Source of the DNA: Lachnospira multipara LB2003
GTDB taxonomy: Bacteria > Bacillota > Clostridia > Lachnospirales > Lachnospiraceae
NCBI RefSeq assembly: GCF_000702205.1
Contig: NZ_JNKW01000012.1
Span: forward strand, 1 to 64,000
DNA length: 64,000 nt
Direction of reading: 5' to 3'
Both the position numbers and the translations under genes were made by a program. Below, one piece after another: positions 45,309-53,324 of the stretch; positions within the stretch are counted from its first letter, which is position 1; each line of letters begins with the position of its first letter. Below the pieces are notes generated by a model. The model did not search any database. It saw only the letters and a program-made list of their open reading frames with translations, and was not told the origin of the DNA.

Positions 45309-46757
45309 CTAAAATTTTATTTCGCCTCTTGCGCATTCATAAGCGTAAGCAGCACGAATAATATTGTCTTCTCTGTAGCAATCACCAATTAACTGTAAAC
45401 CAATTGGAAGACCGTTGCTTGCCTTACCACATGGAAGTGAAATACCAGGAAGAGAAGCTAAGTTTACTGAAATTGTATAAATATCAGATAAATACATTTT
45501 AATAGGATCTGCAAGAGATGAACCAAGCTTTGGTGCTGTTGTTGGAGCAACAGGTCCAAGGATTACATCGTATTTTGCAAATGCTTCATCAAAAGCCTTC
45601 TTAATAAGAGCCTTAACTCTTAAAGCCTTTAAGTAGTAAGCGTCATAGTAACCTGAGCTAAGTACGAAAGAACCAAGCATGATTCTTCTCTTAACTTCTG
45701 GTCCAAAACCTTCAGAACGAGTCTTTTTATACATGTTATGAAGTCCATCGTATTCTGCTGCTCTATGACCATACTTAACACCATCGAATCTCTCTAAGTT
45801 AGATGATGCTTCTGCAGCAGCAATTGTATAGTAAGTAGGAATTGCGTAGTCTACAAGGCTTAAATCAAACTCTTCAACAATAGCACCCTTTTCTTCTAAT
45901 ACCTTAGCTGCCTTAAGAACTGCTTCTTTAACCTCTGGATCAAGACCTTCTCCAAAATAATCTCTTGGAATACCAATCTTCATACCCTTAACATCATCAA
46001 CTAAGCTGTCTGCAAAGTTGTATTTTTCACGACCAATAGATGTTGAGTCCTTATCATCCTTGCCTGCAATAGCATCAAGAATTAAGGCACAGTCTGTAAC
46101 ATCCTTAGTTAAAGGGCCAATCTGATCAAGAGATGAACCGTAAGCAATAAGACCATATCTAGATACTGTTCCGTATGTTGGCTTTAAACCAACTACACCA
46201 CAGTAACCAGCTGGCTGTCTAATTGATCCACCTGTATCTGAACCAAGAGCTGCAAAAGCCTCATTAGCAGCTACAGCAGCAGCAGAACCACCTGATGAAC
46301 CACCAGGTACATGTTCTGTATTTCTAGGATTCTTAGTAGCACCATAGAATGAAGTTTCTGTTGTAGAACCCATAGCAAACTCATCCATGTTAGTCTTACC
46401 AATAACTACAGCTCCAGCTTCTTCAAGCTTAATTACAGCTTCAGAAGAAAAAGTAGGAACAAAATTTGATAAAATCTTAGATGAACATGTTGTAAGCATA
46501 TCCTTAGTACACATGTTATCCTTAATAGCAACAGGAACACCAGCTAAAGGACCTGTAAGCTTACCAGACTTAATGTCTTCATCTGCCTTTTTAGCCTTAG
46601 CTAGGGCAGCTTCTTTATCTACTGTAACATACGCATTAATCTCAGATTCAGAACTTTCAATCTGCTTAAGAACAGCTTCCATAGCTTCAACAGCTGTAGT
46701 TTCACCAGACTTAATAGCAGCTGAGAGTTCATGCGCTGTTAAATTAAGTAAATCCAT
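45309..46757 (-). CDS. gatA: Asp/Glu-tRNA amidotransferase subunit A
   Basis: 482 residues. Amidase-signature glutaminase that supplies ammonia to GatB. Ser-cisSer-Lys triad: PVAIKDNMC (Lys), GGSSGGSAAAVAA (cis-Ser) and GSDTGGSIRQPAG (nucleophile Ser). The ATG at 46757 has AAAGGAAGA upstream. An earlier ATG would add seven residues. It is separated from gatC by 372 bases with a long palindrome, which is unusual because gatC and gatA are normally adjacent. Confidence 0.98.
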   Translation of the reverse strand: MDLLNLTAHELSAAIKSGETTAVEAMEAVLKQIESSESEINAYVTVDKEAALAKAKKADEDIKSGKLTGPLAGVPVAIKDNMCTKDMLTTCSSKILSNFVPTFSSEAVIKLEEAGAVVIGKTNMDEFAMGSTTETSFYGATKNPRNTEHVPGGSSGGSAAAVAANEAFAALGSDTGGSIRQPAGYCGVVGLKPTYGTVSRYGLIAYGSSLDQIGPLTKDVTDCALILDAIAGKDDKDSTSIGREKYNFADSLVDDVKGMKIGIPRDYFGEGLDPEVKEAVLKAAKVLEEKGAIVEEFDLSLVDYAIPTYYTIAAAEASSNLERFDGVKYGHRAAEYDGLHNMYKKTRSEGFGPEVKRRIMLGSFVLSSGYYDAYYLKALRVKALIKKAFDEAFAKYDVILGPVAPTTAPKLGSSLADPIKMYLSDIYTISVNLASLPGISLPCGKASNGLPIGLQLIGDCYREDNIIRAAYAYECARGEIKF

Positions 46758-46791
46758 AATCTTCCTTTCTTGAAACAATGTTTGTTATGCT

Positions 46792-47129
46792 TGCGTGCGA
46801 AACGGTGGGCGCCTGCGTCGTCTCTATTCCTTCTTAAAAAACACGCTTTCGCTTGCTGTAGCTCGTAGCGCTAGTAAATTTTCTTTATCGCTTACGCTCT
46901 AAGAAAATAACTAGCGACGGCTACAGGACAGTTTTTACAAAGGATAGAGACCTCTACAGGCCACATCCCCGAGACTTCACGCATCCCTTAACAAAAAACT
47001 TTCAAACAAGTAAAAACTATAGGTAGATTGGGAAACAAAACCATGATGTGATGTTTTTACCATTTAAATTAGAGTTTCTTCAACCCTAGTTTTTATCTTG
47101 CTTTCAAACTTCTCGTTTCACTTTATATT
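46792..47129. other. Intergenic region between gatC and gatA
   Basis: Apart from the palindrome at 46820-46951, this stretch has a GC-rich patch GTGGGCGCCTGCGTC at 46806-46820, which recalls the GGGCGC motif of the other hairpin repeats. The part 46975-47129 shows nothing I can name. No gene-sized open frame is credible. Confidence 0.5.
46820..46951 (-). repeat. Long imperfect palindrome between gatC and gatA
   Basis: Nested arms: GTCTCTAT-CCTT pairs with AAGGATAGAGAC at the outside, CTGTAGC with GCTACAG, CGCTAGT with ACTAGCG, and ATTTTCTT with AAGAAAAT at the centre. Total about 132 nt. It is transcribed in the gatCAB message. No flanking open frame or transposase is present. Confidence 0.8.
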
Positions 47130-47426
47130 TTATGATTCAACAGTCTTAGGAACTATAAATCCTGACTCATTATGTTCTGGAGCGTTCTTTAGAGTTGCCT
47201 CGCTACCATCACCATTAGTTACAACATCTTCTCTCATTACATTGTTAACTGGGAATACATGCGACATAGGCTCAATACCAGTAGTATCAAGTTCACCAAG
47301 CTTATCAATGTAATCAAGCATATCTGCCATATCCTTCTTAGCAGCTTCCTTCTCTTCATCAGAAAGCTCAAGCTTAGCTAAGATACCAACGTAATCAATA
47401 GTCTCATCACTAATAACATTAGCCAT
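47130..47426 (-). CDS. gatC: Asp/Glu-tRNA amidotransferase subunit C
   Basis: 98 residues. Small helical subunit that clamps GatA to GatB. Family pattern [48 protein letters not shown]. The ATG at 47426 has GGAGGAAC upstream; an open frame extends 23 codons upstream through the repeat region but lacks a ribosome site and is rejected. Preceded by a tandem repeat tract. Confidence 0.95.
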   Translation of the reverse strand: MANVISDETIDYVGILAKLELSDEEKEAAKKDMADMLDYIDKLGELDTTGIEPMSHVFPVNNVMREDVVTNGDGSEATLKNAPEHNESGFIVPKTVES

Positions 47427-47448
47427 AAAAAAGTTCCTCCTTTCAAAA

Positions 47449-47740
47449 TCTAAACTCACACAGGCAACCGCGAAGCCAGTTGCCGTCATATTCACACCTT
47501 CACTTCTTCACCATACAGGCAAACAGCGAAGCGTTTTTGCCATCATCCAAACTCACGCAGGCAACCGCGAAGCCAGTTGCCGTCATACTCGCGCCTTCAC
47601 TTCTTCACCATACAGGCAAACAGCGAAGCGCTTTTGGCGTCATCCAAACTCACGTAGGCAACCGCGAAGCCAGTTGCCGTCATACTCACACCTTCACTTC
47701 TTTCACCACACAGGCAAACAGCGAAGCGCTTTTGCCGTCA
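47449..47740 (-). repeat. Three-copy 97-bp tandem repeat, two hairpins per copy
   Basis: Copies at 47449-47545, 47546-47642 and 47643-47740 are over 90 percent identical by eye. Each contains hairpin GGCAAC / GTTGCC and hairpin GGCAAA / TTTGCC, both with GCGAAGC-type loops (GCTTCGC in the transcript). Six hairpins in all. Located between aspS and gatC on the transcript. Confidence 0.9.
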
Positions 47741-47787
47741 CACTAGCACCCTCACGCAGCTGGGGATTAGCGGAGTGGCGGGGTTTT

Positions 47788-47936
47788 GAGCAAATGAAGT
47801 AGTCTTTCTAAAAGACAATTCTAACCGCGTCGCTAGTTAGAATTTTCAAGCCTGAAAAGCGAAGAAAAATCTTATCTAGCGCTACGTGGTTAGCTTAGCG
47901 TGAGCGTGTCTTTTAAAAGACTGACTTCATTTGCTC
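47788..47936 (-). repeat. Long imperfect palindrome after aspS
   Basis: Outer arms GAGCAAATGAAGT / ACTTCATTTGCTC, then GTCTTTCTAAAAGACA / TGTCTTTTAAAAGAC, then TAACC-GCGT-GCTAG against CTAGC-ACG-GGTTA. Total about 149 nt. It shares the inner CGCTAG / CTAGCG theme with the palindrome at 46820. Placed 18 nt after the aspS stop on the transcript. Confidence 0.8.
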
Positions 47937-47954
47937 CCCTCCCGTTTGCCTCTT

Positions 47955-49700
47955 TTAATCTCTAACCTTAATATGTACCTCACGTAACTGCTGCTCTGTT
48001 ACTTCATTAGGAGCACCGCACATTAGATCCTGAGCTGTACCACTCATTGGGAATGCAATAACTTCACGGATATTTTCTTCATTACGAAGTAACATAAGCA
48101 TTCTATCAACACCAGGTGCCATACCAGCGTGTGGAGGTGCACCAAACTGGAATGCATTATAAAGAGCACCAAACTTAGCCTTTAATACTTCTTCATCATA
48201 GCCAGCAATTTCAAATGCCTTAACCATAATTTCCATATCGTGGTTACGTACAGCACCTGAAGATAATTCAATACCGTTACAAACGATATCGTACTGGTAA
48301 GCTAAGATATCAAGTGGATCCATAGTCTTAAGAGCTTCTAAGCCGCCCTGTGGCATAGAGAATGGGTTATGTGTAAATCCAATCTTCTTAGTCTCTGGAT
48401 CTCTTTCAAACATAGGGAAGTCGTTAACGTAGCAGAATCTATAAGCGTTTTTCTCGATTAAGTCTAACTTCTCACCTAATTCATTTCTAATCTGACCTGC
48501 AAAGAATGCAGCCTTTTCTTCCTTATCAGCCATAAAGAAGATTGTATCGCCAGCTTCAAGACCAGCAAGTGTAAGGAATTCCTTCTTTAATTCATCTGGG
48601 ATGAACTTATCGATAGGTCCCTTGTATGATAAATCTTCCTTAACTTCTAAGTAACCAAGACCGCCCATACCAATGCTTGTAGCGAACTTAAGTAACTTTT
48701 CATGGAAGCCCTTAGACATATCTGCATGAACCTTAATAGCTCTTACAGTCTTACCAATAAATGGCTTAAATGTACACTTCTGGAAGAAGTCTGTTACATC
48801 AATAATTCTAAGAGGGTTTCTTAAATCTGGCTTATCTGAACCAAATTCAAGCATAGCCTGCTTATAGCTAATTACAGGATATGGAGCCTGTGTTACTGTA
48901 TATCCTTCTGGAGCAAATTTTTCAAATGTTGCTGATAATACTTCTTCACCAACTCTAAATACATCTTCCTGAGTAGCAAAACTCATTTCGAAGTCTAACT
49001 GATAGAATTCTCCTGGTGAACGGTCAGCTCTTGCATCTTCATCACGGAAACATGGAGCAATCTGGAAATACTTATCAATACCAGATACCATAAGTAACTG
49101 CTTATACTGCTGTGGAGCCTGTGGTAATGCATAGAACTTACCCTTATATTTTCTTGAAGGAACAATATAATCTCTAGCACCTTCTGGTGATGAAGCACAA
49201 AGGATAGGTGTCTGAATTTCAACAAAGCCCATCTCTGTCATCTTAGAACGAAGGAATGAAATAACCTTTGATCTAAATAAAATATTGTCCTTAACCTTCT
49301 CATTACGAAGATCTAAATATCTATACTTAAGTCTTACATCTTCTCTAACTTCTTTTGAAGTCATAACTTCAAATGGAAGCTGCTGATATACCTTACCTAA
49401 AAGTGTAATCTTCTTAGCTTCAAGTTCGATTGTACCTGTAGGGAGCTTTGGATTGTATGTTTCCTCATCTCTCTTCTCCATAATACCTTCAATAGAGATA
49501 CATTCTTCCTTATGGATTCCCTCTAAAAGAGTTGTATCTCTAAGTACAACCTGAAGTACACCATACATATCTCTTAAATCGATGAACGAAACTCCACCGT
49601 GGTCACGGATGTTCTCAACCCATCCTGAAACCTTTAATTCTTTGCCAATGTCTGATTCACTAACCTGTGAGAGGTTAACGTCTCTGTAAATGTTACTCAT
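47955..49700 (-). CDS. aspS: Aspartyl-tRNA synthetase
   Basis: 581 residues, bacterial length with the GAD insert. Class II motifs: motif 1 around FLRSKMTEMGFVEIQTPIL, motif 2 FRDEDARADRSPGEFYQLD and motif 3 APPHAGMAPGVDRM. OB anticodon domain at the N terminus (KELKVSGWVENIRDHG). The ATG at 49700 has AAAGGAG upstream; an earlier ATG adds five residues. Paired with GatCAB, it is probably non-discriminating and charges both tRNA-Asp and tRNA-Asn; that is inference. Regulated by the T-box upstream. Confidence 0.98.
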   Translation of the reverse strand: MSNIYRDVNLSQVSESDIGKELKVSGWVENIRDHGGVSFIDLRDMYGVLQVVLRDTTLLEGIHKEECISIEGIMEKRDEETYNPKLPTGTIELEAKKITLLGKVYQQLPFEVMTSKEVREDVRLKYRYLDLRNEKVKDNILFRSKVISFLRSKMTEMGFVEIQTPILCASSPEGARDYIVPSRKYKGKFYALPQAPQQYKQLLMVSGIDKYFQIAPCFRDEDARADRSPGEFYQLDFEMSFATQEDVFRVGEEVLSATFEKFAPEGYTVTQAPYPVISYKQAMLEFGSDKPDLRNPLRIIDVTDFFQKCTFKPFIGKTVRAIKVHADMSKGFHEKLLKFATSIGMGGLGYLEVKEDLSYKGPIDKFIPDELKKEFLTLAGLEAGDTIFFMADKEEKAAFFAGQIRNELGEKLDLIEKNAYRFCYVNDFPMFERDPETKKIGFTHNPFSMPQGGLEALKTMDPLDILAYQYDIVCNGIELSSGAVRNHDMEIMVKAFEIAGYDEEVLKAKFGALYNAFQFGAPPHAGMAPGVDRMLMLLRNEENIREVIAFPMSGTAQDLMCGAPNEVTEQQLREVHIKVRD

Positions 49701-49749
49701 AAGTACTCCTTTCATAAAAACAAATAGTAATTATAATCTTCCGGATAAA

Positions 49750-50060
49750 TAAAAAACCCCGGAAGTCTTAAACTTCCGGGGCGAATTAACTAATTAATCC
49801 GCGGTACCACCCGCATTTGAATAAAAGCGACATAGCCTTTACTCCTCATTAACACTTAACGCGTGCAACGTAATAACCTACGATTAAACTAATCTAGAAT
49901 TAATATTCTAAATACTCTTAACTTTCAGATATTCAACTCCAGAGTGTTCCTCTTAGCAATTCACTGCGTGCGCTTTCAGTCGATGACGCCACTTTCCTGT
50001 CAGCTTCCATGAAAAGAAGTCTCCTTCATAGTCTTTAGTTGATGCTTTCGCATCTATTAA
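49750..50060 (-). promoter_or_regulatory. T-box leader of aspS-gatCAB
   Basis: The T-box antiterminator sequence GGTGGTACCGCGG occurs on the minus strand at 49799-49811. It is followed by a 10-bp terminator stem (CCCCGGAAGT / ACTTCCGGGG, 49757-49781) and a TTTTTT run. The 5' stem I region includes a hairpin GATGC / GCATC at 50041-50054. The specifier region reads GGAACACTCTGGAG, where AAC (Asn) at 49946-49948 sits just before the conserved ACTCTGGAG. Overlapping GAA (Glu) is also present. Uncharged tRNA would cause read-through into aspS. Confidence 0.9.
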
Positions 50061-50103
50061 ATTAAATCAATAACTATTAAAACTAACAGTTATTAACTTT
50101 CAA

Positions 50104-50132
50104 AGTGTAACATAATTAACTGTAGAATTCAA
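50104..50132 (-). promoter_or_regulatory. Promoter of aspS-gatCAB
   Basis: Minus strand TTGAAT (50127-50132), 17 bp, TACACT (50104-50109); transcription would start near 50097 and run through the T-box. Confidence 0.65.
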
Positions 50133-50238
50133 GTTTTAATTAAGAAATCCTTCCCCAGCAAATAAAGCCTTTTCTAATTAGTATTTTACCAATTTTCCCA
50201 CAAGGTATACAATATTAGCATAAATTTAGGAGGCTATT

Positions 50239-50808
50239 ATGGACATAAAAAAACTAAGAAAAATCTTTTTTTCAACTCTTTATCTTAGCAGCTTTACCTT
50301 TGGTGGAGGATATGTAATTGTTACATTGCTTAAGAAAAAATTTGTTGATGAATTACATTGGATAGATGAAAAAGAAATGTTAGATCTAGTGGCAATTGCA
50401 CAGTCATCACCAGGCGCAATCGCAGTAAATGGCTCTATTGTTGTAGGCTACAAAATCTGCGGTATTCCAGGAATTATCTGCGCTGTTTTTGGAGCTATTA
50501 TTCCACCATTTGTAATTATAAGTGTGATTTCTTCTTTTTATACTCTTTTTAAAAATAACACTGTAATTAAAGCCCTGCTTTATGGCATGCGCTCCGGTGT
50601 TAGTGCGGTTATTATTTCAGTGGTATATGATATGACCAAAAATGTTATGAAAGAAAAGGACATTAGTAAAATAATAATCCTTATTGCAAGCTTTATAGCT
50701 AATTATTATTTTAATGTAAATGTAGTGCTTATTATTCTTATTGTAATTGCCTACGGACTTATTAAAGCCTTTATTAAAGGCAAAAAAGAAAAGGAGGTCT
50801 TAAAATGA
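50239..50808 (+). CDS. Chromate-type transporter, subunit 1
   Basis: 189 residues: one half-size CHR domain, with FGGGYVIVTLLKKKFV near the N terminus, AIAQSSPGAIAVN, then helices up to residue 180. About six membrane segments. Half-size CHR proteins come in pairs that together form the transporter. Substrate may be chromate or sulfate, or something unrelated. Ribosome site AGGAGG. The next gene starts four bases before this one ends (ATGA), showing translational coupling. Confidence 0.9.
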   Translation: MDIKKLRKIFFSTLYLSSFTFGGGYVIVTLLKKKFVDELHWIDEKEMLDLVAIAQSSPGAIAVNGSIVVGYKICGIPGIICAVFGAIIPPFVIISVISSFYTLFKNNTVIKALLYGMRSGVSAVIISVVYDMTKNVMKEKDISKIIILIASFIANYYFNVNVVLIILIVIAYGLIKAFIKGKKEKEVLK

Positions 50809-51374
50809 TTTACCTTCAGTTATTTTTAGCATTTTTACAAATTGGAGCCTTTAGTTTTGGTGGTGGTTACGCTGCTATGCCTCTAATTCAAAATCAGGTT
50901 ATTGATAAATACGGTTGGCTAAGCACTAGTGATTTCTCTGATTTAGTTACCATTTCTCAAATGACGCCAGGCCCTATTGCTGTAAATTCAGCGACCTTTG
51001 TAGGTAATCAGGTGGCAGGTATTCCTGGAGCAATTGTTTCAACCCTTGGAGTAATACTTCCTTCTTGTATTTTTGTTACTTTACTTGCTTGGTTATATGT
51101 TAAATACAAGAACCTAAAGCCTCTTCAAGAAGTTTTATCTGCGCTAGCTCCAGCAGTAATTGCTATGATTTTTACCGCAGGTTTAACTATCTTAGTTCCA
51201 ACAGTAATTCCAAGTGGCTTTGCAAATATAGCAACAGATGTAAATATTAGAGCCTTTGTGTTGTTTTTAGTTGCCTTCTTCCTACTACAAAAATATAAAA
51301 CTGATCCTATTCTTGTAATGGTGGGCTGTGGCGTAGCAGAACTTATAGTACAGTTTGCAACTTCTAGTCTGTAA
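50805..51374 (+). CDS. Chromate-type transporter, subunit 2
   Basis: 189 residues, homologous to its neighbour: FGGGYAAMPLIQNQVI and TISQMTPGPIAVNSATFVGNQVAG. Six predicted helices. The pair has the same length and opposite-facing half sites, as expected for a heterodimer. Ribosome site AAAGGAGG lies inside the upstream gene. Followed by a bidirectional terminator. Confidence 0.9.
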   Translation: MIYLQLFLAFLQIGAFSFGGGYAAMPLIQNQVIDKYGWLSTSDFSDLVTISQMTPGPIAVNSATFVGNQVAGIPGAIVSTLGVILPSCIFVTLLAWLYVKYKNLKPLQEVLSALAPAVIAMIFTAGLTILVPTVIPSGFANIATDVNIRAFVLFLVAFFLLQKYKTDPILVMVGCGVAELIVQFATSSL

Positions 51375-51482
51375 TTATAATTTTACTTAACTCTAGCACT
51401 TTCCCATTAGTTTCCCATTAGCTAGTTAGATTAGTGTATAGACCAATTCCATAACATTAACAAATTATGTTATGTATAGATA

Positions 51483-51523
51483 AAAAGAGCTATCTCCAAT
51501 TCAATTAGGAAATAGCTCTTTAC
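51483..51523. terminator. Bidirectional terminator after the chromate-type pair
   Basis: AAAGAGCTAT-TCC pairs with GGA-ATAGCTCTTT (51485-51522), with A and T runs outward, between convergent genes. Confidence 0.88.
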
Positions 51524-51544
51524 TTTACTAGAATATTATATTAA

Positions 51545-51979
51545 TTAGCAATATCTTGCCACAATCTGGTTGATAAGTTTTCCATCAGCCTTACCCTTAA
51601 GTGCTGGCATTACTGACTTCATAATCTGACCCTTGTTCTTAGTTGCAAGTACTTCTGCAAAATCCTTCTCAAGAAAAGCAACGATTTCTTCTTCAGACAT
51701 CATCTTAGGGGCATACTCAGCGATAATATCATATCTTAACTTATATTCCTCTAAAAGATCTGTTCTATCTGCTGGACAAGAATCAACCTGTTCCTTAGCA
51801 GTCTTTAATTCCTTTAAAACAACCTGATCAACAATATCTTCTGTAATGTTGTCTCTGCTGCCATTATCAATAGCAAACTTCTTAACAGCACCGATTAATG
51901 ATGAGATTGCTTCCTTTCTATCCTTTTCATGAGCCTTCATAGCTGCGATCATATCTTTTTGTAATTTTTCTAATGTCAT
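51545..51979 (-). CDS. yqeY: YqeY family protein (GatB/Yqey domain)
   Basis: 144 residues. Related to the C-terminal tail of GatB; start TLEKLQKDMIAAMKAHEKDRKEAIS and end MKSVMPALKGKADGKLINQIVARY are characteristic. Function in tRNA-dependent amidation or elsewhere is not established. Ribosome site AAGGAGGA. Transcribed alone, in the direction away from trpS. Confidence 0.95.
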   Translation of the reverse strand: MTLEKLQKDMIAAMKAHEKDRKEAISSLIGAVKKFAIDNGSRDNITEDIVDQVVLKELKTAKEQVDSCPADRTDLLEEYKLRYDIIAEYAPKMMSEEEIVAFLEKDFAEVLATKNKGQIMKSVMPALKGKADGKLINQIVARYC

Positions 51980-52031
51980 AAAATCCTCCTTATTCTATAT
52001 AGAATTCATTTCTATTTATCTATAGGAGTTA

Positions 52032-52063
52032 CAAAATTAGCTATTCATTATCTGAATAGCTAA
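52032..52063 (-). terminator. Terminator of trpS
   Basis: A perfect 11-bp stem TTAGCTATTCA / TGAATAGCTAA (52037-52063) followed on the minus strand by TTTTG, a weak T-run. Confidence 0.65.
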
Positions 52064-52112
52064 CCTGTAATTTCTATCATTATAAAATTAATAAAGCCCT
52101 AAAGAAACTCTA

Positions 52113-53117
52113 TTACTTTGTAAGCTGGTAAAAACCAACCTTTTTATAAACTTTACGAAGAGTCTTCATAGCAATATAGCCAGCTTTTTCTGCGCCTTCC
52201 TTATATACATCATTAAGGTAGGCCTTATCTTTAATAAGTCTTTCTGACTCTTCTCTAATTGGACGGAGATGTTCAATAACAGCTTCACCAACAGCTGGCT
52301 TAAACTTACCGTAACCAAGACCATCAAATTCTCTTTCGATTTCTTCAAAAGTCTTACCTGTTACTGTTGAATAGATATTCATTAAGTTAGCCACACCAGG
52401 CTTATTAACCTTATCATATCTTACACAATTTTCAGTATCTGAATCTGTAATTGCCTTCTTAAACTTACGAGCAATTGTATCAGGATCATCCATGATAAAT
52501 ACACAACCATCTGGATTAGACTTGCTCATCTTATCTCCTGGTGTATTAAGACCATAGATTCTAGCACCAGTCTTAGCAATAAGTGGTTCTGGTATCTTAA
52601 ATACATCACCATAAATACCATTAAATCTCTGGGCAATATCTCTACAAATCTCTACATGCTGCTTTTGATCTTCACCAACTGGTACGAAATCTGGCTGGTA
52701 AAGTAAGATATCTGCTGCCATAAGTACAGGGTATGTGAATAAACCTGCATTAATATTGTCCTTGTGCTTATTAGACTTATCCTTAAACTGTGTCATTCTT
52801 GATAATTCGCCAAACATTGTATAACAATTAAGTACCCAGGCAAGCTGCGCATGTTCTGGAACGTGAGATTGTAAAAACAATGTATTCTTTTCAGGATCCA
52901 AACCACAAGCAATATACTGTGCTAACTGATTAATTGATCTTTTTCTTAAATCAGCTGGGTTCTGACGAACTGTAATTGTATGTAAATCAGCCATGAAATA
53001 GAAGCAGTCATAGTCGTTAACTCTGTCTGACCAATTCTTAATGGCTCCTAAATAATTACCTAAATGTAAGTCGCCGCTTGGCTGGATGCCTGATAGCATT
53101 CTTTTCTTCTCTTCCAT
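52113..53117 (-). CDS. trpS: Tryptophanyl-tRNA synthetase
   Basis: 334 residues. Class I synthetase charging tRNA-Trp. HIGH variant PSGDLHLGNYLGAI and KMSKS in GDKMSKSNPDGCV. The specificity region with DLHTITVRQNP and MFGELSRMTQFKDKS is present. Ribosome site AGGAGG. No T-box is seen upstream, and the upstream gene is divergent. Confidence 0.98.
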   Translation of the reverse strand: MEEKKRMLSGIQPSGDLHLGNYLGAIKNWSDRVNDYDCFYFMADLHTITVRQNPADLRKRSINQLAQYIACGLDPEKNTLFLQSHVPEHAQLAWVLNCYTMFGELSRMTQFKDKSNKHKDNINAGLFTYPVLMAADILLYQPDFVPVGEDQKQHVEICRDIAQRFNGIYGDVFKIPEPLIAKTGARIYGLNTPGDKMSKSNPDGCVFIMDDPDTIARKFKKAITDSDTENCVRYDKVNKPGVANLMNIYSTVTGKTFEEIEREFDGLGYGKFKPAVGEAVIEHLRPIREESERLIKDKAYLNDVYKEGAEKAGYIAMKTLRKVYKKVGFYQLTK

Positions 53118-53259
53118 AACTTTCCTCCTAATAAAATTATATGTCTTACTTATTTAAGACAACCAAGTTAAATTCTACCATAATTCTTTATCAGATTAAA
53201 GTATTTTTATATTTACTTTTACAAATAGCAAAAAAGCTGAATTTAGGCCTATATTTTGA

Positions 53260-53265
53260 TATAAT
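53260..53265 (+). promoter_or_regulatory. Promoter of the YitT gene
   Basis: TGATATAAT (extended -10 TATAAT at 53260-53265) with a weak CTGAAT at the -35 position, 60 nt before the start codon. Confidence 0.5.
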
Positions 53266-53324
53266 AATTACGAGATTTAATACAAAAGATTATATGTCTT
53301 TATAACAAATTATTGGAGGCTACA

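Noticed and set aside
46387-46773. 128-codon frame opposite gatA
   Set aside because: Fully antisense to gatA with no ribosome site.
47449-47740. CRISPR array
   Set aside because: The units repeat end to end with near-identical sequence throughout, so there are no unique spacers, and no cas genes are near.
47480-47746. Plus-strand open frame over the tandem repeats
   Set aside because: It lies entirely within the 97-bp repeat, has no ribosome site and gives a low-complexity protein; the frame is a by-product of the repeat length.
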